A stretch of DNA of 64,000 nt, taken from NCBI GenBank assembly GCA_035651755.1, contig DASRFA010000054.1:28380-92379 (forward strand). Reading direction: 5' to 3'. The position numbers and the translations under genes were made by a program. This document shows positions 1 through 9,700 of the stretch, piece after piece. The first letter of the stretch is position 1. Each line of letters starts with the position of its first letter. Source of the stretch: DASRFA01 sp035651755. GTDB lineage: Bacteria; Desulfobacterota; Binatia; UBA12015. Under the pieces are notes generated by a model. It was given only the letters and a program-made list of their open reading frames with translations, was not told the DNA's origin and searched no databases.

Positions 1-686
1 ATCACGCCGAACGCCATCGGAATGCGAAAGGCGATGTCGCGCGACTGCTCGATGTCGGTCAGCGCCAGGGTCGGCTCGCCGGCGAAGAAGAAGTCGACGC
101 CGCGATCGCGGTACGGCTCCGTCATGCCGATGACGCGGTGGGCGATGTCGATCGCCGGGTCGCCTTCCCAGAAGTCGACGAGGAGCAGAGCGGCTCGGTC
201 GTCGGGGGTGACGAGGAGTCCCGAGAGCTGGGGATCGGCCGCGACGCGCGCGCGCAGCCGCGCGATCTCCTCCGGCGACTGCGGGACGTCCTTCATCAGG
301 TAGTCCGCGTCGATGCGATCGCCCTTGTCCTCGACGAAGCGGACGGACGGCGCCGCGAGGCTGACCACGTTCTGCGCGATCACGTTCTTCAGCCGGAGCG
401 CGTCGAGGGTGAGGTCGTGGACGACGCTGAGGACGTCCGGCCGCCAGACGTCGCCGGTCTTCGGCTCGATCGCGATGATCACGGTGTTCCGGCCGCCGAA
501 CTCGCGCCGGATCGCCCGGTCGATCGCGACGAACGGGTGGTCCTGCGGCAGGCTCGCCTCGACGTCGAACTCCGCGCGCAGGCGGCCGATGCCGAGCACG
601 AGGAGCGCCGTCACGGCGCCGACGATCAGCAGCACGGCCACGGCGTGACGGACGAGGAAGCGGGCGTATCGCTCGAGGGGGGTCAT
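1..686 (-). CDS. MMPL/RND-family exporter, N-terminal part (runs off window)
   Basis: Reading leftward from ATG at 684-686 the frame is open to the window edge (228 codons). The product starts MTPLERYARFLVRHAV, followed by one hydrophobic segment (about residues 13-32). A soluble periplasmic-type domain follows, with the phrases DHPFVAIDRAIRREFGG and NTVIIAIEP. This is the layout of MMPL / 'hydrophobe exporter' RND permeases: TM1, then a large periplasmic loop, then TM2 onward. Such proteins export lipids or hopanoid-like hydrophobic molecules using proton motive force; the substrate here is unknown. Only about a quarter of a normal 750-900 residue protein is visible, and the remaining TM helices lie outside the window. 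It is divergent from the PI-PLC-like gene. Confidence 0.75.
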   Translation of the reverse strand, partial: MTPLERYARFLVRHAVAVLLIVGAVTALLVLGIGRLRAEFDVEASLPQDHPFVAIDRAIRREFGGRNTVIIAIEPKTGDVWRPDVLSVVHDLTLDALRLKNVIAQNVVSLAAPSVRFVEDKGDRIDADYLMKDVPQSPEEIARLRARVAADPQLSGLLVTPDDRAALLLVDFWEGDPAIDIAHRVIGMTEPYRDRGVDFFFAGEPTLALTDIEQSRDIAFRIPMAFGV

Positions 687-861
687 CGTCGTGGGTGTTC
701 CGGATCGCCGATGCGGCCGACGGGCGACGGGGGGCGGGCTCGTGCGGCCGTGGATTGGATCGCCGGCTCGGCGGGTTCGCTTAAGATGGATCGGCGCTCA
801 CGGCAACTCGGCGCGGCGCGTTCGCGCCGGAAAGCCCGGTGCGGTCGTGCGGCGCACGCGG

Positions 862-867
862 TATAAC
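862..867 (+). promoter_or_regulatory. possible -10 element (TATAAC) upstream of the PI-PLC-like gene
   Basis: In the 190-bp divergent gap between the MMPL gene and the PI-PLC-like gene, TATAAC lies 9 bp before the ATG at 877. It is the only AT-rich hexamer in this G+C-rich gap. No good -35 is seen at the expected spacing, and transcription from it would give a nearly leaderless mRNA. The assignment is weak. Confidence 0.25.
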
Positions 868-876
868 GCGGCTCTC

Positions 877-2076
877 ATGCCCTGCCCTGGCCGAAAGCCG
901 TCCGTTCGCTCGGCTCGCGCGCTCCGCGGTTTGCATTGCCTTCTCGGGCTCGCCGCGGTCGCCGCCGCCGCTTGCTCCGATGCCGGCGGCGGGTCGTCCG
1001 CGCATCCGCGCGACGGCGTGCTGCGGCTGAACCACGTGCAGGTGCTGGGGACGCACAACAGCTACCACGTGCAGGGGAAGCCGGCCGTGTTCGCGGCGCT
1101 GCAGGCCTTCGACGCCGGGCTCGCGGCGACGCTCGAATACACGCACCGCCCGCTCGTCGAGCAGTTCGAGCAGCTCGGCGTGCGGCAGATCGAGATCGAC
1201 GTGTTCGCGGACCCGGAGGGCGGCCGGTACGCCGACCCGGCGGGTGCGCGCCTGGTCGGGCAGCCCGAGCCGCGCCTTCCCGAGCTCGAGCAGCCCGGGC
1301 TCAAGGTGCTGCACGTGCAGGACATCGACTACCGGACGCGCTGCCTCACCTTCGTCGCGTGCCTCGAGGAGCTGCGCGACTGGTCCGACGGTCATCCCGG
1401 CCACGTCCCGATCATGGTCGAGGTCGAGGCGAAGGACGACGAGATCCCCGACCCGCTCGACCTGGGCTTCGTCGTCCCGATCCGTTTCGACGCCGCGCAG
1501 CTCGACGAGATCGATCGCGAGATCCGCGCGACCCTGCCTCCCGACAAGCTCATCACGCCCGACGACGTGCGCGGCACCCACGCGACCCTCGAGGAGGCCA
1601 TCACGACCGACGGCTGGCCGACGCTCGGCGAGACGCGCGGCCGCATCCTCTTCACGCTCGACAACGAGGACGACAAGAAGACCAGCTACCTCGCGGGGCA
1701 TCCCTCGCTCGCCGGAAGGGTGCTGTTCGTGAGCGCGCGCCCCGGCTCCCCCGAGGCGGCGTTCGTGAAGCTGAACGACCCGATCGACGACGGGGAGCTC
1801 ATCCACCAGGTCGTCGCCGCCGGCTACATCGTCCGGACGCGCGCCGACGGCGACACCGTCCAGGCGCGGAGCGGCGACGTCAGCCAGCGCGAAGCTGCGC
1901 TCGCGAGCGGCGCGCAGTTCGTCAGCACCGACTACCCCGAGCCCGACCCGCGTTTCGGGACCGGCTACTTCGTCGCCATTCCGGGCGGGACGCCCGCCCG
2001 CTGCAACCCGGTCAGCGCACCGGCGGACTGCACCTCGCTCGACGTCGAGAACCCGGACGCGCTGCGCGCGGAGTGA
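877..2076 (+). CDS. Ca2+-dependent PI-PLC-like phosphodiesterase, lipoprotein
   Basis: 399 aa. The ATG at 877 is chosen because it begins a lipoprotein signal peptide: an Arg-rich n-region, the hydrophobic stretch LLGLAAVAAAA, then Cys as lipobox. The mature part opens with LNHVQVLGTHNSYH (about residues 50-64), the N-terminal catalytic His motif of the PI-PLC TIM-barrel superfamily. It continues with QLGVRQIEIDVFADPEGG (metal/catalytic region) and LKVLHVQDIDY. This matches the Ca2+-dependent phosphoinositide phospholipase C family (Streptomyces PLC1-like) better than the metal-free bacterial enzymes. The likely role is hydrolysis of a phosphodiester in inositol phospholipids or related lipids at the cell surface. 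The next gene starts 8 bp downstream, so the two are probably co-transcribed. The substrate is inferred. Confidence 0.8.
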   Translation: MPCPGRKPSVRSARALRGLHCLLGLAAVAAAACSDAGGGSSAHPRDGVLRLNHVQVLGTHNSYHVQGKPAVFAALQAFDAGLAATLEYTHRPLVEQFEQLGVRQIEIDVFADPEGGRYADPAGARLVGQPEPRLPELEQPGLKVLHVQDIDYRTRCLTFVACLEELRDWSDGHPGHVPIMVEVEAKDDEIPDPLDLGFVVPIRFDAAQLDEIDREIRATLPPDKLITPDDVRGTHATLEEAITTDGWPTLGETRGRILFTLDNEDDKKTSYLAGHPSLAGRVLFVSARPGSPEAAFVKLNDPIDDGELIHQVVAAGYIVRTRADGDTVQARSGDVSQREAALASGAQFVSTDYPEPDPRFGTGYFVAIPGGTPARCNPVSAPADCTSLDVENPDALRAE

Positions 2077-2084
2077 GGCCGGGC

Positions 2085-3386
2085 GTGGCGTCGTTCTGGT
2101 TCGTTCCGGCCCTCGGCGCGGCGACGCTCACCGCCGTTCCGCTCTACGCGCGCTTCGTGCGAGGCCGGTCGTACGCGCGCTTCGGGTTCGTGATCCTCGC
2201 GTTCTCGATCCCGGGTCTCGTCGTCGCCGATCACCGGCTCCGCGAGCTGATCCCGCCCGCGTCGCGGGCGTGGATCGATGCGCTCTTCGCGTACGTGATC
2301 GCCGCCGCCGGAGCGCACCTCGCAGGGCTCGTCCGGGCGCGCCTGCGGCCGGCCGCGTTCCGTGCGCTGGTCAGCATTCCCGGGATGGCGGCGGTCGCGG
2401 CCGGAGCGCTGTCGGCGGTGTGGATGCTTGCGCTCCTTCCGGTGCGCGCCGCGCTCGTCCTGTCCGGCCACGAGGGCGTGAGCGCGGCGCTCGCGTGGCT
2501 CGACCTCGTGCCGTTCGCGATCGTCGGGCTCTCGCTCGTCACGTCGCTCCGCACCGTCGAGGAGATCGTCCGGCTTCCGCTCGACGGCCCGGAGCCCGAG
2601 ACGCTCGCCCGCCTGCCGGTCGAGCGCTCGAAGCGCGCGCGCCCGGCCGGGCGCCCGGCCGGGACGACGCTCCGGATCGTACAGATCGCGGACCCGCACC
2701 TCGGGCCGTGGCAGCCGATCGACCGGCTGCACCGCCGCATCGACTCGCTCCTCGATCACGACCCCGATCTCGTGCTGCTGACGGGCGACTTCCTCACCAT
2801 GGAGGGCGCCGGCACTCCGGGCGCTCTCGCGATCGCGCTCTCGCCGCTCCGGCGCGCGCGCGGCCGCTCGTTCGCGATCTTCGGCAACCACGACCACGAG
2901 TCGCCGGCCGAGGTGCGGGCGGCGCTCGCCGCGAACGACGTCGCACTCCTCGTCGACGACGAGGCGATCGTCGAGACGCCCGCCGGGCCGGTGCAGATCC
3001 TGGGCGCGGACTACGTCGGCCGCGGGCGCCGGCGCCAGCTCGAGCGCCTCTTCGCACGCTTCCCGCGCCGTCCGGGGCACGCGCGCATCCTGCTGCTGCA
3101 CGACCCGAGCGCCTTCCGCCACGTTCCGAAGGACGAGGTCGACCTCACGCTCTCCGGCCACACGCACGGCGGCCAGGTGGGGCTCGTCAGCCTTGGCGTC
3201 GACTGGACCGTGCTCAAGCGCAGCGGCTTCCCGGACCACGGGCTCTTCGGCCACGGGCGGAGCCGCCTGTACGTGCACCGCGGCACCGGCTTCTACGGCT
3301 TCCCGCTTCGGATCGGCGTCCCGGGCGAGGCGTCGATCCTCGAAGTCGTCCTGCGCGACGACGCGCGCGACGATCGCGCTCAGTAG
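2085..3386 (+). CDS. membrane-anchored calcineurin-like metallophosphoesterase
   Basis: 433 aa from GTG at 2085, 8 bp after the PI-PLC-like gene. About 165 N-terminal residues are hydrophobic with 4-5 predicted TM helices (e.g. FGFVILAFSIPGLVVA, MAAVAAGALSAVWMLALL). From about residue 197 there is a class III metallophosphoesterase domain with all metal-binding blocks: DPHLG (about 203), TGDF, GNHDHE (about 267), LLHDP and SGHTHGGQ (about 357). This is the YkuE/LpxG-like layout of membrane-tethered two-metal phosphoesterases, some of which cleave UDP-diacylglucosamine or nucleotide-lipid substrates. Pairing with a phospholipase suggests envelope lipid turnover, which is inference. The stop codon overlaps the 3' end of the convergent Smr gene by 7 bp. 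Confidence 0.85.
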   Translation: MASFWFVPALGAATLTAVPLYARFVRGRSYARFGFVILAFSIPGLVVADHRLRELIPPASRAWIDALFAYVIAAAGAHLAGLVRARLRPAAFRALVSIPGMAAVAAGALSAVWMLALLPVRAALVLSGHEGVSAALAWLDLVPFAIVGLSLVTSLRTVEEIVRLPLDGPEPETLARLPVERSKRARPAGRPAGTTLRIVQIADPHLGPWQPIDRLHRRIDSLLDHDPDLVLLTGDFLTMEGAGTPGALAIALSPLRRARGRSFAIFGNHDHESPAEVRAALAANDVALLVDDEAIVETPAGPVQILGADYVGRGRRRQLERLFARFPRRPGHARILLLHDPSAFRHVPKDEVDLTLSGHTHGGQVGLVSLGVDWTVLKRSGFPDHGLFGHGRSRLYVHRGTGFYGFPLRIGVPGEASILEVVLRDDARDDRAQ

Positions 3387-3979
3387 TCGCGCTGTCGGCG
3401 GAGGAGGACGTAGAGCGCGCCGTGCCCGCCGTGGCGCTGGTGTGCCGTCTCGACCGCGAGCACCCGGTTGCGATGGCTGCCCTCGGCGAGCCAGTTCGGG
3501 ATCAGCGTCCGGAGGACGCCGCCGCCCTCGCGGGCGGTGCCCTTGCCGGTGATCACCAGCACGCAGCGCTGACCGGCCTCCCACGCCTGCCACAGGAACC
3601 CGTCGAGCGCCTCCAGCGCTTCCTCCTGCGTGAGGCCGTGCAGGTCGAGCTGGCTCTCGATCGCGATCTGCCCGCGCTTCAGGCGCTCCGACGTGCGGCG
3701 ATCGAGCGCGAACGGCGATCCTTCGCCGGGCGCGGCCGCCTGCTCGCGGCGCACCTTGAGGCGATCGGCGAGACCGATCTCCGGAACGTCGCTGACGCGC
3801 ACCGCGGTCGCGTCGTCGCGGTCGGCGAGCGGGCGGACGTCGCGCGTCGCGGCCTCCCACTCGTCCTCTTCGTCGCTGCCGAGAGGGTTCTCGCCCTTCA
3901 AGAGATCCTCGTCCTTCAAGAGGTTCTCCTTCAGAAGATCGTTGCCCTCTTCCTCTTTGCGGGGGCGGTTCGGATTCAT
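3380..3979 (-). CDS. Smr-domain protein
   Basis: 199 aa, starting MNPNRPRKEEEGNDLL. The N-terminal half is charged and low complexity with a short repeat (DLLKENLLKDEDLLKGENPL, about residues 14-33). The C-terminal ~85 residues form a Smr domain: the LDLHGLTQEEALEAL motif, then VLVITGKG, LIPNWL and GGHGALYVLLRR. Stand-alone Smr proteins are nucleases or nicking enzymes acting on DNA or RNA, including stalled-ribosome mRNA cleavage in the SmrB group. Its ATG overlaps the stop of the upstream thioesterase gene (ATGA at 3976-3979), so it is probably translated by coupling in a three-gene operon. The role in this cell is not determined. Confidence 0.85.
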   Translation of the reverse strand: MNPNRPRKEEEGNDLLKENLLKDEDLLKGENPLGSDEEDEWEAATRDVRPLADRDDATAVRVSDVPEIGLADRLKVRREQAAAPGEGSPFALDRRTSERLKRGQIAIESQLDLHGLTQEEALEALDGFLWQAWEAGQRCVLVITGKGTAREGGGVLRTLIPNWLAEGSHRNRVLAVETAHQRHGGHGALYVLLRRQRDY

Positions 3980-4401
3980 CGCGCCGAAGCTCCTCGAGCC
4001 GACGATGCGACGAGCCGCCGCCGCAGATCGTCCGGCACCTCGCGCGGGCGACGCGTATCCGCGTCGACCAGCACCTCGACGCTGCGGGCGCGCGCGGCCA
4101 GGCGTTCCGCCGTCCGGATCTCGTACTCGAAGCCGACGCTGGTCCGGCCGACCCGCGCGACGCGGACGCCGACGCGAAACGGGTCGTGCAGGACCAGCGG
4201 GCTCAGATACGTGCAGCCCACTTCGGCGACGACCGACGGACGCAGCGTCCCGGCTTCGCCCTCGAAGCCGGAGAGGAACCGCGCGCGCGCCTCGGACAGG
4301 TAGGCGACGTAGACGTGGTTCGCCATGTGCGCCTGCGGGTCCAGGTCGCGGACGAGCACGGTGAAGTCGTAGAAGTGGAACCGTCCTCCAGCGTCGCTCA
4401 C
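3976..4401 (-). CDS. acyl-CoA thioesterase, hotdog fold (4HBT)
   Basis: 141 aa from GTG at 4401. This start is chosen because it forms a GTGA overlap with the stop of the upstream gene and begins just before the conserved fold. Family signatures are FTVLVRDLDPQAHMANHVYV (the Asp-X-X-X-His-X-N-like active-site region near residue 20) and LSEARARFL, then the long beta-strand FRVGVRVARVGRTSVGF. These are typical of YbgC/FcbC-type thioesterases that hydrolyse short- or aromatic-acyl-CoA. It is the middle gene of an operon with 4-bp overlaps at both ends (YHS-domain gene upstream, Smr gene downstream). The acyl substrate cannot be told from sequence. Confidence 0.85.
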   Translation of the reverse strand: MSDAGGRFHFYDFTVLVRDLDPQAHMANHVYVAYLSEARARFLSGFEGEAGTLRPSVVAEVGCTYLSPLVLHDPFRVGVRVARVGRTSVGFEYEIRTAERLAARARSVEVLVDADTRRPREVPDDLRRRLVASSARGASAR

Positions 4402-4754
4402 GTCCGCTTGGAGAACTGCTGGAAGGTCTTCTCGCTCTCGAAGTAGAGGACCTTCCCGTCGGGCTTCGCTCCGATGACGGCGGTCGCCTTGTCGACGGGC
4501 TTGCCCGAGATGGGGTCGGTCGCGGTGCGCGCGGCGGCGTCCTGCTGGAGGCGGCCCTTGCACATCTCACAGCAGCCGAAGTACGTCTTGCCGTCGACCT
4601 GCACGGCGATCTGATCGCGCTCGAAGGCGGTATCGTTCACCATGCAGACGCGCTTCGCATCGACCCGCGTGATGGGGTCGGCGAACGCGGCCGATGCGGC
4701 GACCAGGACGGCGAGCGCGAGCAGGCCGACCATCTCGAAGCGATACCGTCTCAT
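4398..4754 (-). CDS. exported YHS/TRASH-like metal-binding protein
   Basis: 118 aa. The ATG at 4754 is preceded by GGAGG with about 4 nt spacing. The N-terminus MRRYRFEMVGLLALAVLVAASAAFA is a clear Sec signal peptide. The mature part carries the short Cys-rich segment TYFGCCEMCKGRL (about residues 60-75) within a YHS/TRASH-like fold, plus paired 'DPISGKPVDKATAVIG' and 'LYFESEKTFQQF' elements as in YHS domains. Such proteins bind heavy metals, often copper, in the periplasm; the resemblance to NosL/YHS proteins is general. It heads an operon with the thioesterase and Smr genes, a pairing with no obvious pathway meaning. Confidence 0.7.
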   Translation of the reverse strand: MRRYRFEMVGLLALAVLVAASAAFADPITRVDAKRVCMVNDTAFERDQIAVQVDGKTYFGCCEMCKGRLQQDAAARTATDPISGKPVDKATAVIGAKPDGKVLYFESEKTFQQFSKRT

Positions 4755-4885
4755 AGGGCCTCCGTGTTCCTCCCGGCGCGATCCTAACGAGAACGCGCCG
4801 GGCGCGCCACGCGACCGGGCCCCGCCCCAGAGCGCGCGCATCCGCGCACGCGCCGAGGCCCGGCGCACCGGGCGAAAGCGCGACG

Positions 4886-6067
4886 TCACCGGGCCGAGAA
4901 CGAGGCGTGAAGGCTCGTCGGCGATCGGAACGCGAGCCCGCGGATCTGCGACGGGCGCTCGGGATCCGGGCGGAGGTCCGTCACGCGATCGAAGAGCGCC
5001 TCGAGCGCGATCCGCGCCTCCAGCTTCGCGAGGTGGTAGCCGAGGCAGAAATGCCGCCCGCCGCCGAACGAGAGGTGGTCGTCGGCGCCACGGTGCAGAT
5101 CCCAGCGGTCGGGGTCGGGGAAATGCGTCTCGTCGCGGTTCGCCGAGCCGATCACCGGGGTCACGGCCTTGCCGGCCGGGATCTCGACCCCGGCCACCGT
5201 GACCGGCCGCGTGGTCTCGCGGCCGACGAAGAGGACCGGCGTCTCCCAGCGCAGCGTCTCCTCGAGCGCCGCGTGCAGGAGCGATCGATCGGCGACGACT
5301 TCGGCGAGCGCCCCGGGGTCGTGCAGGAGAGCGAAGAGCGTGGACCCGATCAGCCGGAACGTCGTCTCGGCGCCTGCCGGCAGAAGGAGCCGCATGAAGC
5401 TCACGATCTCCTCGTCGTTCAGGCGTTGGCCGTCGACCTCGCCGGTGCAGAGCCGCGAGAGCACGTCGTCCTGCGGGTGCGCACGGCGCTCGGCGATGAG
5501 CGGCAGCAGGAAGTCGCGGATCGCGAGCGACGCCGCAAGGCCGCGATCGCGGTCCTTGGAGAAGCCGATGATGTCGAGCGCGTAGCGCTTGAAGAGGTCG
5601 AAGTCGTCGATCGGCACGCCGGCGATCCGCGCGATCACGCGGATCGGAAACGGCTCGGTGAACTGCTGGACGAGGTCGGCCGTACCGGCGCTCGCGAAGC
5701 GGTCGATGAGCTGGTCACAGGTCTGGCGCATCCACGACTCGAGCGGCGCGATCGACTTGAAGTGGAACGCGTACTGGACGATCGAGCGGTGCTTCTGGTG
5801 CTCCTTCGCATCCATCTCGATGATGGTGCGGCCCATGACCTGCGCGAGCTCGGCGTTCGCGCGCGACGAGAAGGTCTCGTTGTCGCGCAGGATGGCGGCG
5901 ACGTCGTCGTAGCGGGTGACCAGGTACGACTCCCGGTGGAACTGCACCACCCGGTGCACCGGGCTCGACTGCCGGAGGGCCGCGAACAGCGGATACGGAT
6001 CCGGGAAGTCGAAGAGGTCCTGTGGCGCGAAGCGGATCTCGGACTCGGCGGCCCGGGCGTCGTCCAT
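4886..6067 (-). CDS. cytochrome P450
   Basis: 393 aa, the normal size of a soluble bacterial class I P450. Hallmarks are the I-helix LLLPAGAETTFRL (oxygen-activating AGxETT, about residues 230-242), the K-helix ExxR in LEETLRW, and the haem-ligand loop FGGGRHFCLG with Cys at about residue 341. A Glu-Thr-Thr I-helix and short N-terminus without membrane anchor point to a cytosolic monooxygenase needing separate ferredoxin and reductase, neither of which is nearby. It begins 10 bp after a MaoC-type hydratase gene, so both act in one operon. A role in fatty-acid, sterol or aromatic oxidation is inferred from the lipid-metabolism context only. Confidence 0.93.
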   Translation of the reverse strand: MDDARAAESEIRFAPQDLFDFPDPYPLFAALRQSSPVHRVVQFHRESYLVTRYDDVAAILRDNETFSSRANAELAQVMGRTIIEMDAKEHQKHRSIVQYAFHFKSIAPLESWMRQTCDQLIDRFASAGTADLVQQFTEPFPIRVIARIAGVPIDDFDLFKRYALDIIGFSKDRDRGLAASLAIRDFLLPLIAERRAHPQDDVLSRLCTGEVDGQRLNDEEIVSFMRLLLPAGAETTFRLIGSTLFALLHDPGALAEVVADRSLLHAALEETLRWETPVLFVGRETTRPVTVAGVEIPAGKAVTPVIGSANRDETHFPDPDRWDLHRGADDHLSFGGGRHFCLGYHLAKLEARIALEALFDRVTDLRPDPERPSQIRGLAFRSPTSLHASFSAR

Positions 6068-6077
6068 GGCCGCCTCG

Positions 6078-6554
6078 TCACTTCCGCGGCGGGTTGTAGA
6101 GGACGATCATCTCGTAGAGCAGCGCCGGCGTCTCCTGGCCGACGATCCCGACCTGGATCTCCTGCTTCACCATCGTGCCCTTCGGCTTGGCCTCGACGGA
6201 CACCAGCCGGGAACGCGCGCGGATGCGGGCGCCGGATGGCACGGGAGCGAGGAAGCGCAGCTTGTCGGCTCCGTAATTGACGGCATTGCCGTGCCCCACG
6301 ATCGCGAAGCCGACGCGGCTCCGGATGCGCGGGATCAGGCTCAACGTGAGGAAGCCGTGCGCGATCGGCCCGCCGAACGGGCTCTCGCGCTTGCAGCGCT
6401 CGACGTCGACGTGGATCCACTGATGGTCGCCCGTCAGCTCGGCGAACTGATTGATCATCTCCTGGGTGACCTGCATGTCGGGTCCCCAGTCGCCGTACTG
6501 GTCGGAGATCAGCGCGCGCAGCGCGTCGACGTCGTCAAACCGGATTTCTCGCAT
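6078..6554 (-). CDS. MaoC-like (R)-enoyl-CoA hydratase / dehydratase
   Basis: 158 aa hotdog protein starting MREIRFDDVDALRALISDQY. The hydratase-2 motif is visible as QFAELTGDHQWIHVD with catalytic Asp and His, followed by SPFGGPIAHGFLTLSL, which is the conserved Ser/Gly/His loop. The C-terminal strands (PVPSGARIRARSRLVSVE) are typical of the NodN/MaoC group. These enzymes add water to enoyl-CoA in fatty-acid or side-chain beta-oxidation, or supply (R)-3-hydroxyacyl-CoA. It is upstream of and closely linked (10 bp) to the P450 gene. The gene is divergent from the SNF2 helicase across a 148-bp gap. Confidence 0.9.
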   Translation of the reverse strand: MREIRFDDVDALRALISDQYGDWGPDMQVTQEMINQFAELTGDHQWIHVDVERCKRESPFGGPIAHGFLTLSLIPRIRSRVGFAIVGHGNAVNYGADKLRFLAPVPSGARIRARSRLVSVEAKPKGTMVKQEIQVGIVGQETPALLYEMIVLYNPPRK

Positions 6555-6702
6555 CGCTTCCTCCGGGGGCGGCCGCGCGGCGCCCGGCCCTCGACCTATC
6601 GCGTTCCGGCCGGACGAAAGCAACAGTGAGAGCACTTGCAATGCGCCGTGCGCGACCCGCCTTTTGCTTGAGGTCCGGCGCGTGGCTAGCCTGAACGTTT
6701 CG
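6555..6702. promoter_or_regulatory. 148-bp divergent promoter region (maoC-like / SNF2)
   Basis: This gap must contain promoters for both flanking genes. On the plus strand TTGCTT (6664-6669) and TAGCCT (6687-6692) are 17 bp apart and end 10 bp before the helicase ATG, which lacks a visible Shine-Dalgarno. A nearly leaderless transcript is therefore possible. The hexamers match consensus only partly; no operator palindrome was noticed. Confidence 0.2.
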
Positions 6703-9700
6703 ATGTCTTCCGAGCGTACGCATCCGCCGCTCGCCCGGCTCGAGACGTGGCTCCCCGGATTCGACCGTGCGGCGGCGGAGCGGGTGCTGGGCGGCGACTC
6801 TCGCACCGACGGCGCGGAACGGGACGTCCGCGTCGAAGGCCGACCGCGTCCGCTCGCGAGCCAGCTCGTGCGCGCGCGCGTCCGCGAGGGCGCGCAGGAG
6901 CACGAGGCGAGCGCCGGCCTCGCGCCGTCGGGCGACCTCGCCTGCCACTGCGACTGCGCCGCCTTCGCGACCTCTCCGCCCTGCCCGCACGTCGCCGCGC
7001 TCGTGCGCGCGCTCGGCGACTCGCGGCCGCTGCGCGAGGAGGTGCTCGCGGAAGCGCGTCCGGCCGGCGGCGACGGCAACGCGAGCGGAGCGCCGCCGCC
7101 GACGTCCTCCGTCCCCGATCGGGCTCGCGCGCTCGCGCTCGTCCGCGAGCACGGGATCGACGGAGAGGGCATCCGCCGCCGGCGCGGCGCGACCCTGCTC
7201 GACGCGAGCTTCCAGGGATGGCGCCGCCGCGGCGACATCCGCCCGCTCGGCGACGCGGTCTTCCACCTCGCCGTGGAGGGGCCCGACCCCGACCAGCTCG
7301 ACGCCGCCGCGCGGCTCGTCGTCCGGGTGCAGCCGAAGGCGGAGCGCCGCCCGTTCGGCCCGGACGATCTCGAGTCGCGTCGGCTGCCGGCCGCCGAATG
7401 GCGCCTCTTCGAGCCGCTCGCGCGCGCCGCCGCCGGCGCGAAGACCTTCGCGGCGCGCGGCGACAAGGCGTCCCTCTTCCTCGAGCGCGCCGCCGACGCG
7501 CAGCTCGAGCTGCGCGAGGAGGGAACCGGGTACCCGATCCACGTGCTCGACGCCGAGGTCCGGCCGGCGCTCCGGCTGCGGAGCCCGGTCGACGGCGAGG
7601 TCGGGCGCCATCCCGTCGTCGTCGCGCGCGCGGGCGACGTCGAGGAGGACCGCCAGCGGCTCGCCGCCGCTTGGCGGCGCTACCGCGGCGAGCGCGGCGC
7701 GATCGCCTGGGACGACTTCCTTCGCCTCGTCGGAGTCGATCCCGCGGCGCTCGACGCGCGAGCCGACGCGGCCGCCGACCCGCACGCGCTGGATCCGGTG
7801 CGCGTCCTCGAGGCGACCTGGGTCGCGGCGCGCCGCCGTCCGCGCACGACGCCCGCGGAGGCAGAGCCCGAGCTGCCGGGCGCGGTCGCGTTCGGGGACG
7901 CCGTGCTCTTCGGCGGAGCGCGCGCGTGGGCGTATCTCCGGCCGGCGCACGCGTTCGCGCGGGTGGCGCACGACGTCGGTCCGATCGCGCTCGCCCGCCT
8001 CGAGGCGCAGCCGACGATCCTCGTCTCGTCGCCCGACGTCGGGCGCCTCCCACCGCTCCTCCGCGAGCAGTTCCGCGGCGAGGGCGTGCAGCTCCCGCGC
8101 CGGGAAGAGCTCGGGCTGCCGGCGTTGCCGGTCCCGCGCGTCGTGCTGCGCTTGACGGGCTCGCCGTTCTCGGCGCGCGCGACGCTCGAGGCGCGCTACG
8201 GCAACACCGCGATCGCGCTCACGCCCGAGACGCGCGCCCACCCCGACGACCCCGCGCGCAACGCCGACGTCGAGCGCGGGGCGCTCGAACTGGTCGCGGC
8301 GACGACGCTCGCGCTCGCCGCGCCCGCCGGACGGAGGCGCGCGGCGGCCTCCGCGAGCGACGCGGGCGCGCCCGACCACTGGGCCGCCGAGGGCGACGCG
8401 GCGGTCCACTTCTGGACCCGGGACCTCCCGAGGCTCGTCGCGGTCGCGGGCACCGGAGAGGGGATCGACGAGGTCGTCGTGCCGCCCGGCCTCCGCCAGA
8501 TCATCGTGCGCGGGCCGATCCACGCATCGCTCGCCGCGCGCACCGGCCGGACGGGCCTGATCGACGTGGCGCTCCGCTACGCGACCGAGGGCGTCGACGC
8601 CGACGTCGACGAGATTCGCCAGGCGCTCGCGGCGAAGCGACGCTGGGTGAAGCTGACCGACGGCAGCGTCGCCGAGCTCTCGGAGCGCGTCGCGTCGCTC
8701 GCGAGCGCGACGCGCGACGTGCTCCGCCGCTCGCCGACCGCCGAGCTGCCGCGCTCCGCGATCGGCGAGATCGCCGCGTGGCGCGAGCTCGCCGATCGCG
8801 CCGACCTCGACGCGCGCGTGACCTCGTGGTCGGAGCGCCTTCGCAACCTCGCGGCCGCCGACCCGGGCGAGATCGCCGGCCTGCGCGCCGACCTGCGCGC
8901 CTACCAGAGGACCGGGGTCGCGTGGCTGCAGATCCTCGCCGACCTCGGCGTCGGCGGCATCCTCGCCGACGACATGGGTCTCGGGAAGACGGTCCAGGCC
9001 CTGGCGCTGCTCGCGTGGCGCGCCGCGCGCGACGGGCGCGCGCCGTCGCTCGTCGTCGCGCCGACGTCGGTCGCGCTCAACTGGATCCGCGAGGCCGAGC
9101 GCTTCGTGCCCGACCTGCGACCGCTCCTCCTGCACGGCATCGGCCGGCACGAGCGCTACGAGGACGTGCCGGATTGCGACGTCGTCGTGACGACGTACGC
9201 GCTCCTCCGGCGCGACGTGTCGCGCCTGCGGGACATCGGCTTCCGCTACGTGATCCTCGACGAGGCACAGCACATCAAGAACCACGCCGCGGCCACCACC
9301 GCGGCCGCGAAGTCGCTGCGCGCCGAGGCGCGCCTCGCCCTCACCGGAACGCCGGTCGAGAACCGCCTCCTCGAGCTGTGGTCGATCCTCGACTTCTGCA
9401 ATCCCGGGATGCTCGGGACGTGGCGGAGCTTCGCACAGCGCTACGAGCGCCCGGTCGCGGAAGCGCTCGTGGACGACGACCCGGCCGCGGGCGAGCGCGA
9501 CGCGAACGGCGGCCCGCCGGACGCGCTCGTCCCCGAGGCACGCGACGACGGCGCGCTCGCGCCGGCCGGCCCGGTCCTCGACGAGGCGGCGTCGCTGCGC
9601 GCGCGCATCCGCCCGTTCGTCCTCCGCCGCACGAAGGCCGACGTCCAGCGCGACCTCCCGCCGAAGATCGAGACCGACGTGGCCGTCGAGCTCACGGTCG